A stretch of DNA of 64,000 bases from Pseudoalteromonas sp. MM1. GTDB taxonomy: Bacteria; Pseudomonadota; Gammaproteobacteria; Enterobacterales; Alteromonadaceae. Each line of letters begins with the position of its first letter. Position 1 is the first letter of the stretch. Shown piece after piece: positions 56,350 to 64,000 of the stretch. The notes under the pieces are model-generated. The model was not told the origin of the DNA and searched no databases. It worked only from the letters and a program-made list of their open reading frames with translations. A program made the translations under genes and the position numbers. The stretch is taken from the NCBI RefSeq assembly GCF_030296835.1, contig NZ_AP027922.1, positions 3,038,001-3,102,000 of the forward strand, in the 5' to 3' direction.

Positions 56350-57438
56350 ATGAACAGCCTTATAACTATGCTAATTGCAGTGAACACCACGGCTGTGAAT
56401 GCCTTAAACACCCCACAAAGCGTGCTCAGTTGGCAGTATTTATACGCCCAAAGTGTGCAATTACTTCACGCCACAGCGCAAATATTACCCACTCTTTTAT
56501 TAGGTTTAATCCTTTTAACTATTAGCTACTTTGTCGCCAGTCCTTTGTCTAAGCTGTTAGTAAAACCGCTCATTTATATGACCGACAGTAAACTTGTGCA
56601 CTTAGTGGCCAAGCGCGGGATTAGCATTTTAATTTTATTGTTGGGCGTGTATTTATTTTTACGTTTAGCAGGACTTACCGAATTTGCTATTGCCATTATG
56701 AGCGGTACCGGATTAATAGGTTTAATATTAGGTTTTGCTTTTAGAGACATAGCAGAGAACTTTATTGCTAGTTTGCTATTGAGTGTGCAACGACCATTTA
56801 GAATAGACGATGTAATAGAGGTAGATGGCCGCTTAGGTGTGGTTAAAAAGGTCACTGCTCGCGCAACCACCTTAGTTGATTACGATGGCAACCATATACA
56901 AATACCCAACGCCACGGTTTACAAAAATACCATTAAAAATCTAACCGCAAACCCAAAAATGCGTGCCAAGGTGGTGATTGGCATAGGATACGATAACGAT
57001 ATTCGTTACTGCCAAACGCTCGCCCTTAAAATTGCTAATAAGCAAACTGGCGTTATTACTGAGCCACCTGCACAAGTGCTGATTAATAACTTAGGCAGCT
57101 CAACAATTAACTTTAATCTGTTTTTTTGGGTCAATAGCGAACAACACAGTCCGTTAAAAGTGGCCTCGCAGTTAATGAGAGAGCTAGTAACCGAATTTAC
57201 TACTCAAAACATCAGTATGCCAGACGATGCGCGCGAGCGTATTTTAATCAGCACACCTGATGAGAATAATACACAAAAGCCCACCAGCAACACTGAGCAG
57301 CCTTTAACTGCTCAGCAAACCAATAAGCAGCTGCAGCAACAAAATGAAACCGTTGACGATGTAAGCAGTGATACCGACGAAATTCGTGATCAAGCAGAAA
57401 AATCACGCGATCCTGAGCAGGGTAAAAATATTATTTAA
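56350..57438 (+). CDS. MscS-family mechanosensitive channel
   Basis: A small-conductance mechanosensitive channel of 362 residues. Three membrane helices precede the pore-lining region MSGTGLIGLILGFAFRDIAE (near residue 120) and the beta domain (PFRIDDVIEVDGRLGVVKK). The C-terminal 60 residues form a Gln/Asn/Asp-rich tail that looks disordered, longer than in E. coli MscS. It protects against hypo-osmotic shock. Confidence 0.93.
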   Translation: MNSLITMLIAVNTTAVNALNTPQSVLSWQYLYAQSVQLLHATAQILPTLLLGLILLTISYFVASPLSKLLVKPLIYMTDSKLVHLVAKRGISILILLLGVYLFLRLAGLTEFAIAIMSGTGLIGLILGFAFRDIAENFIASLLLSVQRPFRIDDVIEVDGRLGVVKKVTARATTLVDYDGNHIQIPNATVYKNTIKNLTANPKMRAKVVIGIGYDNDIRYCQTLALKIANKQTGVITEPPAQVLINNLGSSTINFNLFFWVNSEQHSPLKVASQLMRELVTEFTTQNISMPDDARERILISTPDENNTQKPTSNTEQPLTAQQTNKQLQQQNETVDDVSSDTDEIRDQAEKSRDPEQGKNII

Positions 57439-57440
57439 GT

Positions 57441-57675
57441 TCAAGTTATAAGAGAAAATAAAACCATATACAGCCAATTTACAACTTAATAATGTTTTAA
57501 ACCTTAAAAAATCAAAAAATATGATTAATTAATGCATTAAATATAACTTTTGTTATATCAATAATAAAAGTTATACATATGGCAACCTATTGATTTTATA
57601 TGAGTTATTAAACGCCCATCGATTAAACTGCCTTTTGCGCACCTTTCATTATTAATAATTATTCAAAAAGTTATA
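57441..57675. promoter_or_regulatory. Repeated AAAAGTTATA boxes upstream of the symporter
   Basis: Perfect copies of AAAAGTTATA lie at 57566-57575 and 57666-57675 (exactly 100 bases apart). An inverted copy, TATAACTTTT, lies at 57542-57551, forming a palindrome with the first. A weaker copy (8 of 10) is at 57441-57450. They lie roughly 90-330 bases before the predicted sigma-54 start, the range used by enhancer-binding activators. The link to the NtrC-type regulator at 62365 is an inference. Confidence 0.5.
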
Positions 57676-57741
57676 TTAACAAACCACCAATCAAAAACAA
57701 TAAAACCAATAATATTCAATATGTTATTAACAAAATCTCGC

Positions 57742-57759
57742 TTGGCATTATTAATGCAA
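57742..57759 (+). promoter_or_regulatory. Predicted sigma-54 promoter of the symporter-porin operon
   Basis: TTGGCATTATTAATGCAA has GG at 57744-57745 and GC at 57756-57757, with the required 10 bases between them, matching the -24/-12 pattern TGGCAC-N5-TTGC with two changes. Transcription would begin about 12 bases further on, near 57769. The NtrC-type activator with GAFTGA encoded downstream fits. Confidence 0.65.
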
Positions 57760-57791
57760 TAACAATAATCTAACAACTTTAGAGCTTAATT

Positions 57792-57908
57792 ATGCACGTG
57801 TACAAACAACCCCTATCTAAAAAGGCTAACAAGAGCTTGCCCATATCCTTGCAAGCCCCTTTTACGGCCTGTGCACGTGCCAGTGCGATATACGCGTTAA
57901 CGTCCTAA
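57792..57908 (+). other. Structured leader with a 38-codon ORF
   Basis: The predicted leader of the symporter mRNA can fold into nested stems: GCACGTGTACA (57794-57804) with TGTGCACGTGC (57870-57880, one G-U pair), AAAAGG (57820-57825) with CCTTTT (57858-57863), and GCTTGC (57835-57840) with GCAAGC (57851-57856). The same stretch holds an ATG-to-TAA frame of 38 codons (MHVYKQPLSKKANKSL onward) with only a weak ribosome site. It could be a leader peptide, a regulatory RNA or both. No known riboswitch was recognised. Confidence 0.5.
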
Positions 57909-57958
57909 GCAAAAGTTAAATAGCTCCCACTAAAATTATAAATAATTGGAATAACATT

Positions 57959-59230
57959 ATGACCAGTACAACAAGTATTAATAACAACGAGCCTAAAAAA
58001 ATGGCGCTCTGGCTAAAAATACTCATAGGTATGATAGCGGGTATTTTTGCCGGCATGCTGCTTGGCAATAATGCTGAATATATAAAACCCCTTGGCCAGC
58101 TCTTTATTAGCGCCATTAAAATGTTAATTGTACCGCTTATATTTTGCTCATTAATTGTTGGCGTTACCTCAATGAAAGACACCACCAAAATGGGCCGTAT
58201 TGGTGTTAAGTCAATCGTATTTTATTTAGCCACCACCGCAGTAGCTATTTCCATTGGTTTAGGCCTTGGACTGTTGTTTGAACCTGGTGCAGGCTTAAAT
58301 ATGGTTGCAACCACAGTGGCGGATGCAAAACCTAGCCCTACTCTAGTAGACACCATTGTAGGTTTAGTACCCAAAAACCCTGTAGGCTCACTAGCCTCAG
58401 GTAATATTTTACAAATTATTGTGTTTGCGTTGAGCTTAGGCATTGCTTTAAACCTAATTGGTGAAAAAGGCGAACCCGCTAGCAAAATGTTTGAAAGCCT
58501 AGCCGATGCAATGTACAAATTAACTGAGCTTGTAATGAAGCTTGCACCATACGGTGTATTTGCATTAATGGCGTGGGTGTCAGGCAAGTACGGACTGGAT
58601 GTATTACTACCACTTATAAAGGTAATTGGCTTAGTGTACCTAGGCTGTATTATTCACGTTTTAGTGCTGGGTGGCGGCTTTGTAGGCCTACTAGGCAAGC
58701 TTAACCCACAACGTTTTTATAAAGGTATTATTGAAGCGCAAATTATTGCTTTTACCACCACAAGTAGCTCTGGCACCTTACCTGCCAGCATAAAATGCGC
58801 GACCCAAAACTTAGGGGTATCGCGTACGGTATCAAGCTTTGTACTGCCAGTAGGTGCCACTATTAACATGGATGGCACTGCTTTATACCAAGGCGTATTA
58901 GCGCTGTTTATTGCCCAAGCCTTTGGTATTGACCTCACCACAACAGATTACTTAACCATTATTGCTACAGCTACTTTAGCCTCTGTAGGCACCGCAGGTG
59001 TACCTGGAGCTGGCCTTATTATGCTTTCGCTAGTACTGACCACCGTTGGCTTACCACTAGAAGGCATTGCAATAGTTGCCGGTATTGACCGAATTCTAGA
59101 TATGGCGCGCACTACCATAAATGTAACTGGCGATTTAATGGTTACTTTATTAATTGGCAAAAGCGAAGGCGAGCTTGACGAAACCCTTTACAACCAAAAC
59201 AACACAGCGGCTCAACCCGCTAAGCAATAG
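57959..59230 (+). CDS. Dicarboxylate/amino-acid:cation symporter
   Basis: A DAACS/SLC1-type symporter (GltP/DctA family) of 423 residues, driven by sodium or protons. The re-entrant loop TTTSSSGTLPASIKC (near residue 265) and the substrate motif VLPVGATINMDGTALYQGV (near 298) are intact, with GVPGAGLIMLS later. The substrate is glutamate, aspartate or a C4-dicarboxylate, which I cannot separate. It is the first gene after the sigma-54-type promoter and is followed by a porin 33 bases later. Confidence 0.93.
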   Translation: MTSTTSINNNEPKKMALWLKILIGMIAGIFAGMLLGNNAEYIKPLGQLFISAIKMLIVPLIFCSLIVGVTSMKDTTKMGRIGVKSIVFYLATTAVAISIGLGLGLLFEPGAGLNMVATTVADAKPSPTLVDTIVGLVPKNPVGSLASGNILQIIVFALSLGIALNLIGEKGEPASKMFESLADAMYKLTELVMKLAPYGVFALMAWVSGKYGLDVLLPLIKVIGLVYLGCIIHVLVLGGGFVGLLGKLNPQRFYKGIIEAQIIAFTTTSSSGTLPASIKCATQNLGVSRTVSSFVLPVGATINMDGTALYQGVLALFIAQAFGIDLTTTDYLTIIATATLASVGTAGVPGAGLIMLSLVLTTVGLPLEGIAIVAGIDRILDMARTTINVTGDLMVTLLIGKSEGELDETLYNQNNTAAQPAKQ

Positions 59231-59263
59231 CCTGCGTTTTAGTAATTTGATAGAGAACAAACC

Positions 59264-60325
59264 ATGACTAGTAAACTGATATATTTACCCGTTGCATTAG
59301 GTGTTATTGCCTTAGCTAAACCTGCCCACGCAGATATTACAATTGAAGGTTTAAATGGCCTTGAAGCCGTTAAGCTATTTGGCGATATGCGTATGCGTTT
59401 TGAGCGCACCGAAGGCGATACAATTGACTCAACAAGCCGCGCTCGTTTGCGTGCTCGTTTTGGCATTAAATACGCGGCGACCGAAAACTGGTCAGCACAA
59501 ATGCGCTTTAGAACAACCTCAAGCCAGCACGATTCAACCCACCAAACCTTTGGCATCACCGATACCAGCGATAACGATGACTTTGGGTTAGATCGCGCCT
59601 TTATGAAATACACAGGGCTTAGTAACACCCAAGTATATATTGGTAAAGCGGCCCCCGTTTATATGCATTCATCAGAGCTGCTTTTTCGTGACGATATAGC
59701 GCTCGAAGGTGTACAAGCAAATTGGAGTAACAACGCGTTTAGTGTTAATGCAGGGCACATCATCCTTGAAGAAAATGTTGATAATGGCGAAGGCAAACGC
59801 GATGCCAGCTGGCAACAGCTGCAAGGTGTATACGCTACTGAATTTAATAACGTAAAAGTCAAAGCAGGTATTGGCGGCATTTTTGTAAGTGCCTCCGATA
59901 CGGCGTACGCCAGTGCTGAGTCAGGGCTTGATGATGACCAAGCGGGTAACGTAATGACCTACAACCTTGATGTACGCTATGGTCCAGTGCGCTTTGCAGC
60001 CGATTACTACACCAGTGAAGCCGACACTGAAAACACCGCCTATACCGTACATGCACGCTATCAAATTAATAAAGAGTTTGGCCTGCGTTTTTACGTGCTG
60101 CGTACCGAAGCTTATGCACTACCTATGAACGGCGCGTTTACGCAAACTAATACACCGGGTTCATACACCAATATTAAAGGTACGCGTGTACAACTAGATT
60201 ATAAAATTGCAGATAACTTAAATGCCGATTTAAGGTGGTACAGCGTGGATAATATTAATAATGATATACCCACTAACAACAATGGCCGCGATCGCATTCA
60301 AGTAAATCTAAACATGAAGTTTTAA
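59264..60325 (+). CDS. Outer-membrane porin
   Basis: A 353-residue outer-membrane beta-barrel. The signal peptide (MTSKLIYLPVALGVIALAKP, cleaved after AHA) is followed by alternating amphipathic strands such as LFGDMRMRFERTEGD, RLRARFGIKY and FRTTSSQHDSTH. The last residues, RIQVNLNMKF, end in Phe as needed for barrel insertion. It resembles proteobacterial general porins. Its operon with the symporter suggests it admits the symporter substrate. Confidence 0.9.
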   Translation: MTSKLIYLPVALGVIALAKPAHADITIEGLNGLEAVKLFGDMRMRFERTEGDTIDSTSRARLRARFGIKYAATENWSAQMRFRTTSSQHDSTHQTFGITDTSDNDDFGLDRAFMKYTGLSNTQVYIGKAAPVYMHSSELLFRDDIALEGVQANWSNNAFSVNAGHIILEENVDNGEGKRDASWQQLQGVYATEFNNVKVKAGIGGIFVSASDTAYASAESGLDDDQAGNVMTYNLDVRYGPVRFAADYYTSEADTENTAYTVHARYQINKEFGLRFYVLRTEAYALPMNGAFTQTNTPGSYTNIKGTRVQLDYKIADNLNADLRWYSVDNINNDIPTNNNGRDRIQVNLNMKF

Positions 60326-60342
60326 GCGCACTCCCCCAACCA

Positions 60343-60387
60343 AATAAAAGCGATTTAATAGCTGTTATTAAATCGCTTTTATTTTTA
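60343..60387 (+). terminator. Terminator after the porin gene
   Basis: A perfect 19-bp stem (60343-60361 with 60367-60385), 5-base loop and T-rich tail, 18 bases after the porin stop. It separates the uptake operon from the downstream two-component genes. Confidence 0.85.
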
Positions 60388-60643
60388 GCAGTAAAAAGAC
60401 ATAACCTACCTAGTTAGTATCAAAACTCATGGATAACTTATTTTTAGTTACCTTATAATGCAAATAAATAAGACCTAAAATCATGCCAAATTCGTTAGTA
60501 CCTAATTTATATAAAATTAAAATACAGACTATAGTCCCCTTCCGCCAACTAAAAATAACCATTTTGCAGCTGTAAAAGGAATATAAACGCCATTTTATTT
60601 GTATTGCTTACACAATTAACTAACGGACTAACTCAAACTAAAA
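60388..60643. other. Intergenic region before the sensor kinase
   Basis: About 255 AT-rich bases with no frame. A TATAAT at 60454-60459 with TGGATA 18 bases upstream may be a sigma-70 promoter for the kinase-regulator pair. I see no convincing sigma-54 site here. Confidence 0.35.
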
Positions 60644-62368
60644 ATGCAGAGGTTTACACACTTGTTCAATAAACAAAACGCTTGGTTTTATGTACTAAAA
60701 ATAGCGCTACTATGCCTAATGGCGATCAATAGCCTAAACAGCTTAGCGCAGGCTAATTTAACTGAGCCTAAACAAATAATAGTGGGCGGCGATTTTAACT
60801 ATCCACCCTATGAGTTTATTAACGAAGATGGCGAGCTTACAGGCTATAACGTAGAGCTTAGCCAAGAAATAGCGGCGGTAATGGGGCTTAATATAAAAAT
60901 AAAGCTGATGCCTTGGGCCGAAATAAGAGCCGAGTTTGACCGCGGAAATGTAGATATTTTACAAGGTATGGCCGCCACACCCGAGCGCACCGACCTATAT
61001 AAATTTAGCCCGCATACGTTTGTAAACCACTCTATTTTTGCGCGTGACAATAGCCCTAAAATTACCAACTACACAGAGCTTGAGGGTTTTCGTGTGATTG
61101 TTCAAAATAACGGCTCAGCCTTTGATATGTTAAAAGACTCTGGCTTAAAAATAACACTCATACCCGTTGAAACGCACGCCGATGCTCTGCGCCTGCTCGC
61201 CTCTGGGCGCTATGACTTTGCTGTAGTTTCAAACTTACCTGGCTTGTATTTAAGTAAAAAACTAGGGCTATCAAACATTACTGCTATTTCTAGCCTAGAA
61301 AGAAACAGGCTTTATGGTTATGCCACTAAAACCGCAGATGAAGCACTGTTATCGCAATTTACTCAAGGTTTAGCTATTTTAAAAAACACTGGTCGCCAGC
61401 AAGAAATTTACGACAAATGGTTTGGCCCGTTAAACGTATCGCCATGGTCAAAAGCTGGGGTAATCGCGGGTATATGTGTAGTGGTGCTGCTACTAATTAG
61501 TACCGTAGTGATAATATGGAACAAAGCCCTGCGTAAAAAAGTAGAAAGCCGCACCAAAGCGCTACAAGCGCAGCAGTTACAGCTACTTCATGCTGATAAA
61601 ATGGCCTCTTTGGGGGTGTTGGTTTCGGGAGTGGCCCACGAAATTAATAACCCATGTAGCATTTTAACTTTGAATTTTCCGTTTATAAAAGAAGCCTTTG
61701 AAGATGCAACAGACATACTCGATGAGCACCAAGCACGCCATGGCGACTTTCTTATTGCGGGTGTAAGCTACCAACGCTTCAAACAAATGTTGCCAGAAAT
61801 TTTAGACGATATGCACATCGCCAGTAACAAAGTAAAAGGCATAGTAGAAGATTTAAAAAACTTTGCGGTAAAAGGTGAAACATCGCACGAAAAAACAGAG
61901 CAATTAGATTTAAACTTACTAACAAACCGCTCTATTCGCTTAGTCACAAACCAAATTAAAAACGCTACAGACCACTTAGAGGTTAACTTAGCCAATTCGC
62001 TACCTTTGTTTAAAGGCAGCGGCAGCCGCATCGAGCAGGTAATCGTTAATCTAATTTTAAATGCTTGCCAAGCGCTTGAAGACAAATCGCAAAAAATCAT
62101 TATCACCAGCTATTTCCATACTAAACACAATCAGGTTGTGCTGAGCATTGAAGATCAAGGCGTAGGCATTGATCAACAGCACTTAATTAAGCTTACCGAC
62201 CCGTTTTATACCACCAAACGGCAATCGGGTGGCACCGGTTTAGGGCTTTCTGTATCAGCAGGGATCGTGGCAGATCACCAAGGCCAACTCACCTTCAAAT
62301 CAACACTCGGTAAAGGCACAAAAGTAAAGCTTTCACTACCCTTATTACAACACGAGAGTGAACTATGA
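60644..62368 (+). CDS. Sensor histidine kinase with periplasmic solute-binding domain
   Basis: A 574-residue kinase. An N-terminal signal or anchor segment (ALLCLMAINSLNSLAQA) leads to a family 3 solute-binding domain (about residues 45-265: IIVGGDFNYPPYEFINEDGE, and GMAATPERTDLYKFSPH). A membrane helix follows (AGICVVVLLLISTVVIIW, near 275-292), then a NtrB/DctB-like core with the phospho-His in LVSGVAHEINNPCSIL (near 332) and HATPase motifs (IVNLILNACQAL, GGTGLGLSV). Such domains bind amino acids or similar small solutes. It overlaps the regulator gene by 4 bases. Confidence 0.93.
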   Translation: MQRFTHLFNKQNAWFYVLKIALLCLMAINSLNSLAQANLTEPKQIIVGGDFNYPPYEFINEDGELTGYNVELSQEIAAVMGLNIKIKLMPWAEIRAEFDRGNVDILQGMAATPERTDLYKFSPHTFVNHSIFARDNSPKITNYTELEGFRVIVQNNGSAFDMLKDSGLKITLIPVETHADALRLLASGRYDFAVVSNLPGLYLSKKLGLSNITAISSLERNRLYGYATKTADEALLSQFTQGLAILKNTGRQQEIYDKWFGPLNVSPWSKAGVIAGICVVVLLLISTVVIIWNKALRKKVESRTKALQAQQLQLLHADKMASLGVLVSGVAHEINNPCSILTLNFPFIKEAFEDATDILDEHQARHGDFLIAGVSYQRFKQMLPEILDDMHIASNKVKGIVEDLKNFAVKGETSHEKTEQLDLNLLTNRSIRLVTNQIKNATDHLEVNLANSLPLFKGSGSRIEQVIVNLILNACQALEDKSQKIIITSYFHTKHNQVVLSIEDQGVGIDQQHLIKLTDPFYTTKRQSGGTGLGLSVSAGIVADHQGQLTFKSTLGKGTKVKLSLPLLQHESEL

Positions 62369-63777
62369 ATACTAATTTATACCCTAGTTTTGAGGTCCTC
62401 ATTTGTGATGACGACAACAGCTTTTTACGAAGCATATCGTTTGCAATAGAGCGCTACTGCGGCATTAACAACATTGTACAATGTAACGATAGCCGCGATG
62501 TAATAGCTAAACTAAACCAAGGAAATATTCGTGTTGTATTGCTTGATTTAAACATGCCACATATCAGTGGTGATGAACTTATTGCGCAAATTACCGAGCT
62601 TTTTCCGCACATTTCGGTGGTGATCATCAGCGGCATTAACCAAGTTGAAGCCGCTGTAAAATGTATAAAATTAGGTGCTTATGGTTATCATGTAAAAACA
62701 GAAGATCCCGAACGCCTAAGTAACAGCATAATGCAGGTGGTGCGTTTTCAAGAGCTAAACTTAGAAAACCAAGCCATGCGCGGCTACCTACTAGAAAATC
62801 AAACAAGCCTGCATTCTGCGTTTTCTAAAATTATTAGTGTGGATCATCAAATGCATTCGGTGTTTAATTACATCGAATCTATATCAAACAGCCAGCAACC
62901 TATTTTAATTACCGGGGAAAGTGGCGTAGGCAAAGAACTTATAGCCAGAGCCATTCACGAAACCAGCGGTTGCAGTGGTGAGCTTGTGTGTGTAAACGTA
63001 GCCGGCCTTGATGATAACTTATTTTCGGATACCTTGTTTGGCCATAAAAAAGGCGCGTTTACGGGCGCAGAGCAAGCCCGTAAAGGTATGATAGAGCGTG
63101 CATCAGGCGGAATATTATTTCTTGATGAAATTGGCGATTTAAACCTCGCCTCACAAGTAAAGTTATTAAGGCTTTTGCAAGAAGGCGAGTATTACCCAGT
63201 AGGCAGCGACACCCCAAAACGCATCAATGCGCGCATTATTGCAGCCACTCACCAAAACTTACTCACTAAAAAAGAAAATGGCGAATTTAGAAATGACTTA
63301 TACTACCGTTTAAAAATTCATCATGTGAATATTCCACCACTTAGGGAGCGCAAACAAGACATCCCTTTACTGCTAGAGCACTTTTTAACGCTTGCCGCAC
63401 AAGAATTTAATAAACCGATGGCAAGTATTCCAAAAGAGCTATTAATTTTACTCGAAAACTATACATTCCCTGGCAATATCAGAGAGCTGCGCGCCATGGC
63501 CTTTGATGCAATGAGCACCCACCAAAGCGGCGCACTATCTATGAAAGCGTTTGAAAGCGTACGCAGCGCCGTGCCCACAATAGATATGCATGCCCAGCTT
63601 TCAAAACCACTGTTTGAGTCGTCATCCACTTTGCCTACACTAAAACAAGCGGCAGAGTTATTAGTCGCCGAGGCAATGAAGCGTGCCAATTCAAATCAAT
63701 CATTAGCTGCACAGTTACTTGGTATATCGCAACCAGCATTAAGTAAGCGACTTAAAAAAGGCCAGCTAGAACCTTAA
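62365..63777 (+). CDS. NtrC-family sigma-54-dependent response regulator
   Basis: A 470-residue activator: receiver domain (LICDDDNSFLRS, phospho-Asp in VVLLDLNMPHISG, Lys in YHVKTED), AAA+ domain (Walker A GESGVGKELIARAIHE, near residue 190; GAFTGA loop in KKGAFTGAEQARK; Walker B ILFLDEIGDL) and a Fis-type helix-turn-helix (NQSLAAQLLGISQPALSKRL). The GAFTGA loop is needed for contact with sigma-54, so it should drive sigma-54 promoters. The nearest candidate is the one at 57742. It is co-translated with the sensor kinase. Confidence 0.95.
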   Translation: MNTNLYPSFEVLICDDDNSFLRSISFAIERYCGINNIVQCNDSRDVIAKLNQGNIRVVLLDLNMPHISGDELIAQITELFPHISVVIISGINQVEAAVKCIKLGAYGYHVKTEDPERLSNSIMQVVRFQELNLENQAMRGYLLENQTSLHSAFSKIISVDHQMHSVFNYIESISNSQQPILITGESGVGKELIARAIHETSGCSGELVCVNVAGLDDNLFSDTLFGHKKGAFTGAEQARKGMIERASGGILFLDEIGDLNLASQVKLLRLLQEGEYYPVGSDTPKRINARIIAATHQNLLTKKENGEFRNDLYYRLKIHHVNIPPLRERKQDIPLLLEHFLTLAAQEFNKPMASIPKELLILLENYTFPGNIRELRAMAFDAMSTHQSGALSMKAFESVRSAVPTIDMHAQLSKPLFESSSTLPTLKQAAELLVAEAMKRANSNQSLAAQLLGISQPALSKRLKKGQLEP

Positions 63778-63808
63778 AAACAACAAAGATTTAATCAAAT
63801 TTTAGGCA

Positions 63809-63844
63809 CAAAAAAGCCCGCAGCATTAACTGCGGGCTTTTTTG
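63809..63844 (+). terminator. Terminator after the sigma-54 regulator
   Basis: A perfect 15-bp stem (63809-63823 with 63830-63844), CATTAA loop and T run inside the right arm, 32 bases after the stop codon. Confidence 0.88.
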
Positions 63845-64000
63845 TTGAATGAGTGAGTTAGCCATGTAAGTCAACAGGGAAAATAATATAAAAAACTAAA
63901 AATCAATATGTTATAGTTTTTAGTAAGGGAAAATATACAGACTTTGGCACAGTATTTATGCACGTTTATAGATTAAACTTAGGTGTGTGCTCCATAGAAA
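63845..64000. other. Right-edge sequence without a complete gene
   Basis: The last 155 bases are AT-rich with no complete frame. An ATG at 63959 opens a frame of 14 codons to the edge (MHVYRLNLGVCSIE). It is too short to call. Confidence 0.4.

Noticed and set aside
63947..63965. TTGGCAC sequence near the right edge as a sigma-54 promoter
   Set aside because: The distance between the GG and the next GC is 12 bases instead of 10, so it does not fit the -24/-12 spacing.
63959..64000. Partial ORF at the right edge
   Set aside because: Only 14 codons before the edge and no ribosome site, so it cannot be supported.

Overview
The window looks like a chromosomal segment of a marine gammaproteobacterium of the Alteromonadales, most probably Pseudoalteromonas. 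This is an inference from AT-rich DNA, short operons, gene content and protein character; no 16S or other marker was available. I found no rRNA, tRNA, CRISPR array, prophage or intact insertion sequence. Most of it is core genome.

Left part (1-12.3 kb): a possible partial gene runs off the left edge. Next come the glycine cleavage genes on the minus strand (gcvT, gcvH, gcvP), preceded by a shortened, probably catalytically dead GcvT paralogue and a divergent LysR regulator. rnr-rlmB and a DesK/DesR-like two-component pair follow. The pair is preceded by an overlapping 56-residue membrane ORF.

12.4-29.7 kb: an EamA exporter and glycerophosphodiesterase pair, a chemoreceptor with almost no periplasmic part, queG, a two-gene phosphorelay (hybrid kinase plus a receiver protein with an unknown output domain), a redox and housekeeping group (GNAT, glutathione peroxidase, parvulin, GST, DUF2750), a decayed or repurposed tyrosine-recombinase domain, an M1 aminopeptidase, a phosphoribulokinase with no visible Calvin-cycle context, and yjjX-yjjG.

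29.7-47.6 kb: the complete division and cell wall (dcw) cluster on the minus strand, in the order mraZ-rsmH-ftsL-ftsI-murE-murF-mraY-murD-ftsW-murG-murC-ddlB-ftsQ-ftsA-ftsZ-lpxC. Genes mostly overlap or abut. A promoter and five 10-bp-phased TGG repeats (a putative MraZ operator) lie ahead of mraZ, and lpxC has its own promoter-like site.

47.9-57.4 kb: a yqjD/yqjE/yqjK-like envelope operon beside yqjG and a pirin gene, an arrangement resembling the E. coli yqj-yha region. Then a large CACHE-PAS-GGDEF-EAL protein that seems to need an ATT start codon, a LysR regulator, a YihY-type membrane protein and an MscS channel.

57.4-64 kb: a probable nutrient-uptake regulon. A sigma-54-type promoter, upstream repeats and a structured leader precede a dicarboxylate/amino-acid symporter and a porin. 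Downstream lie a sensor kinase with a solute-binding-protein domain and an NtrC-type activator with an intact GAFTGA loop. The inferred circuit is ligand sensing, then sigma-54 activation, then outer- and inner-membrane uptake.
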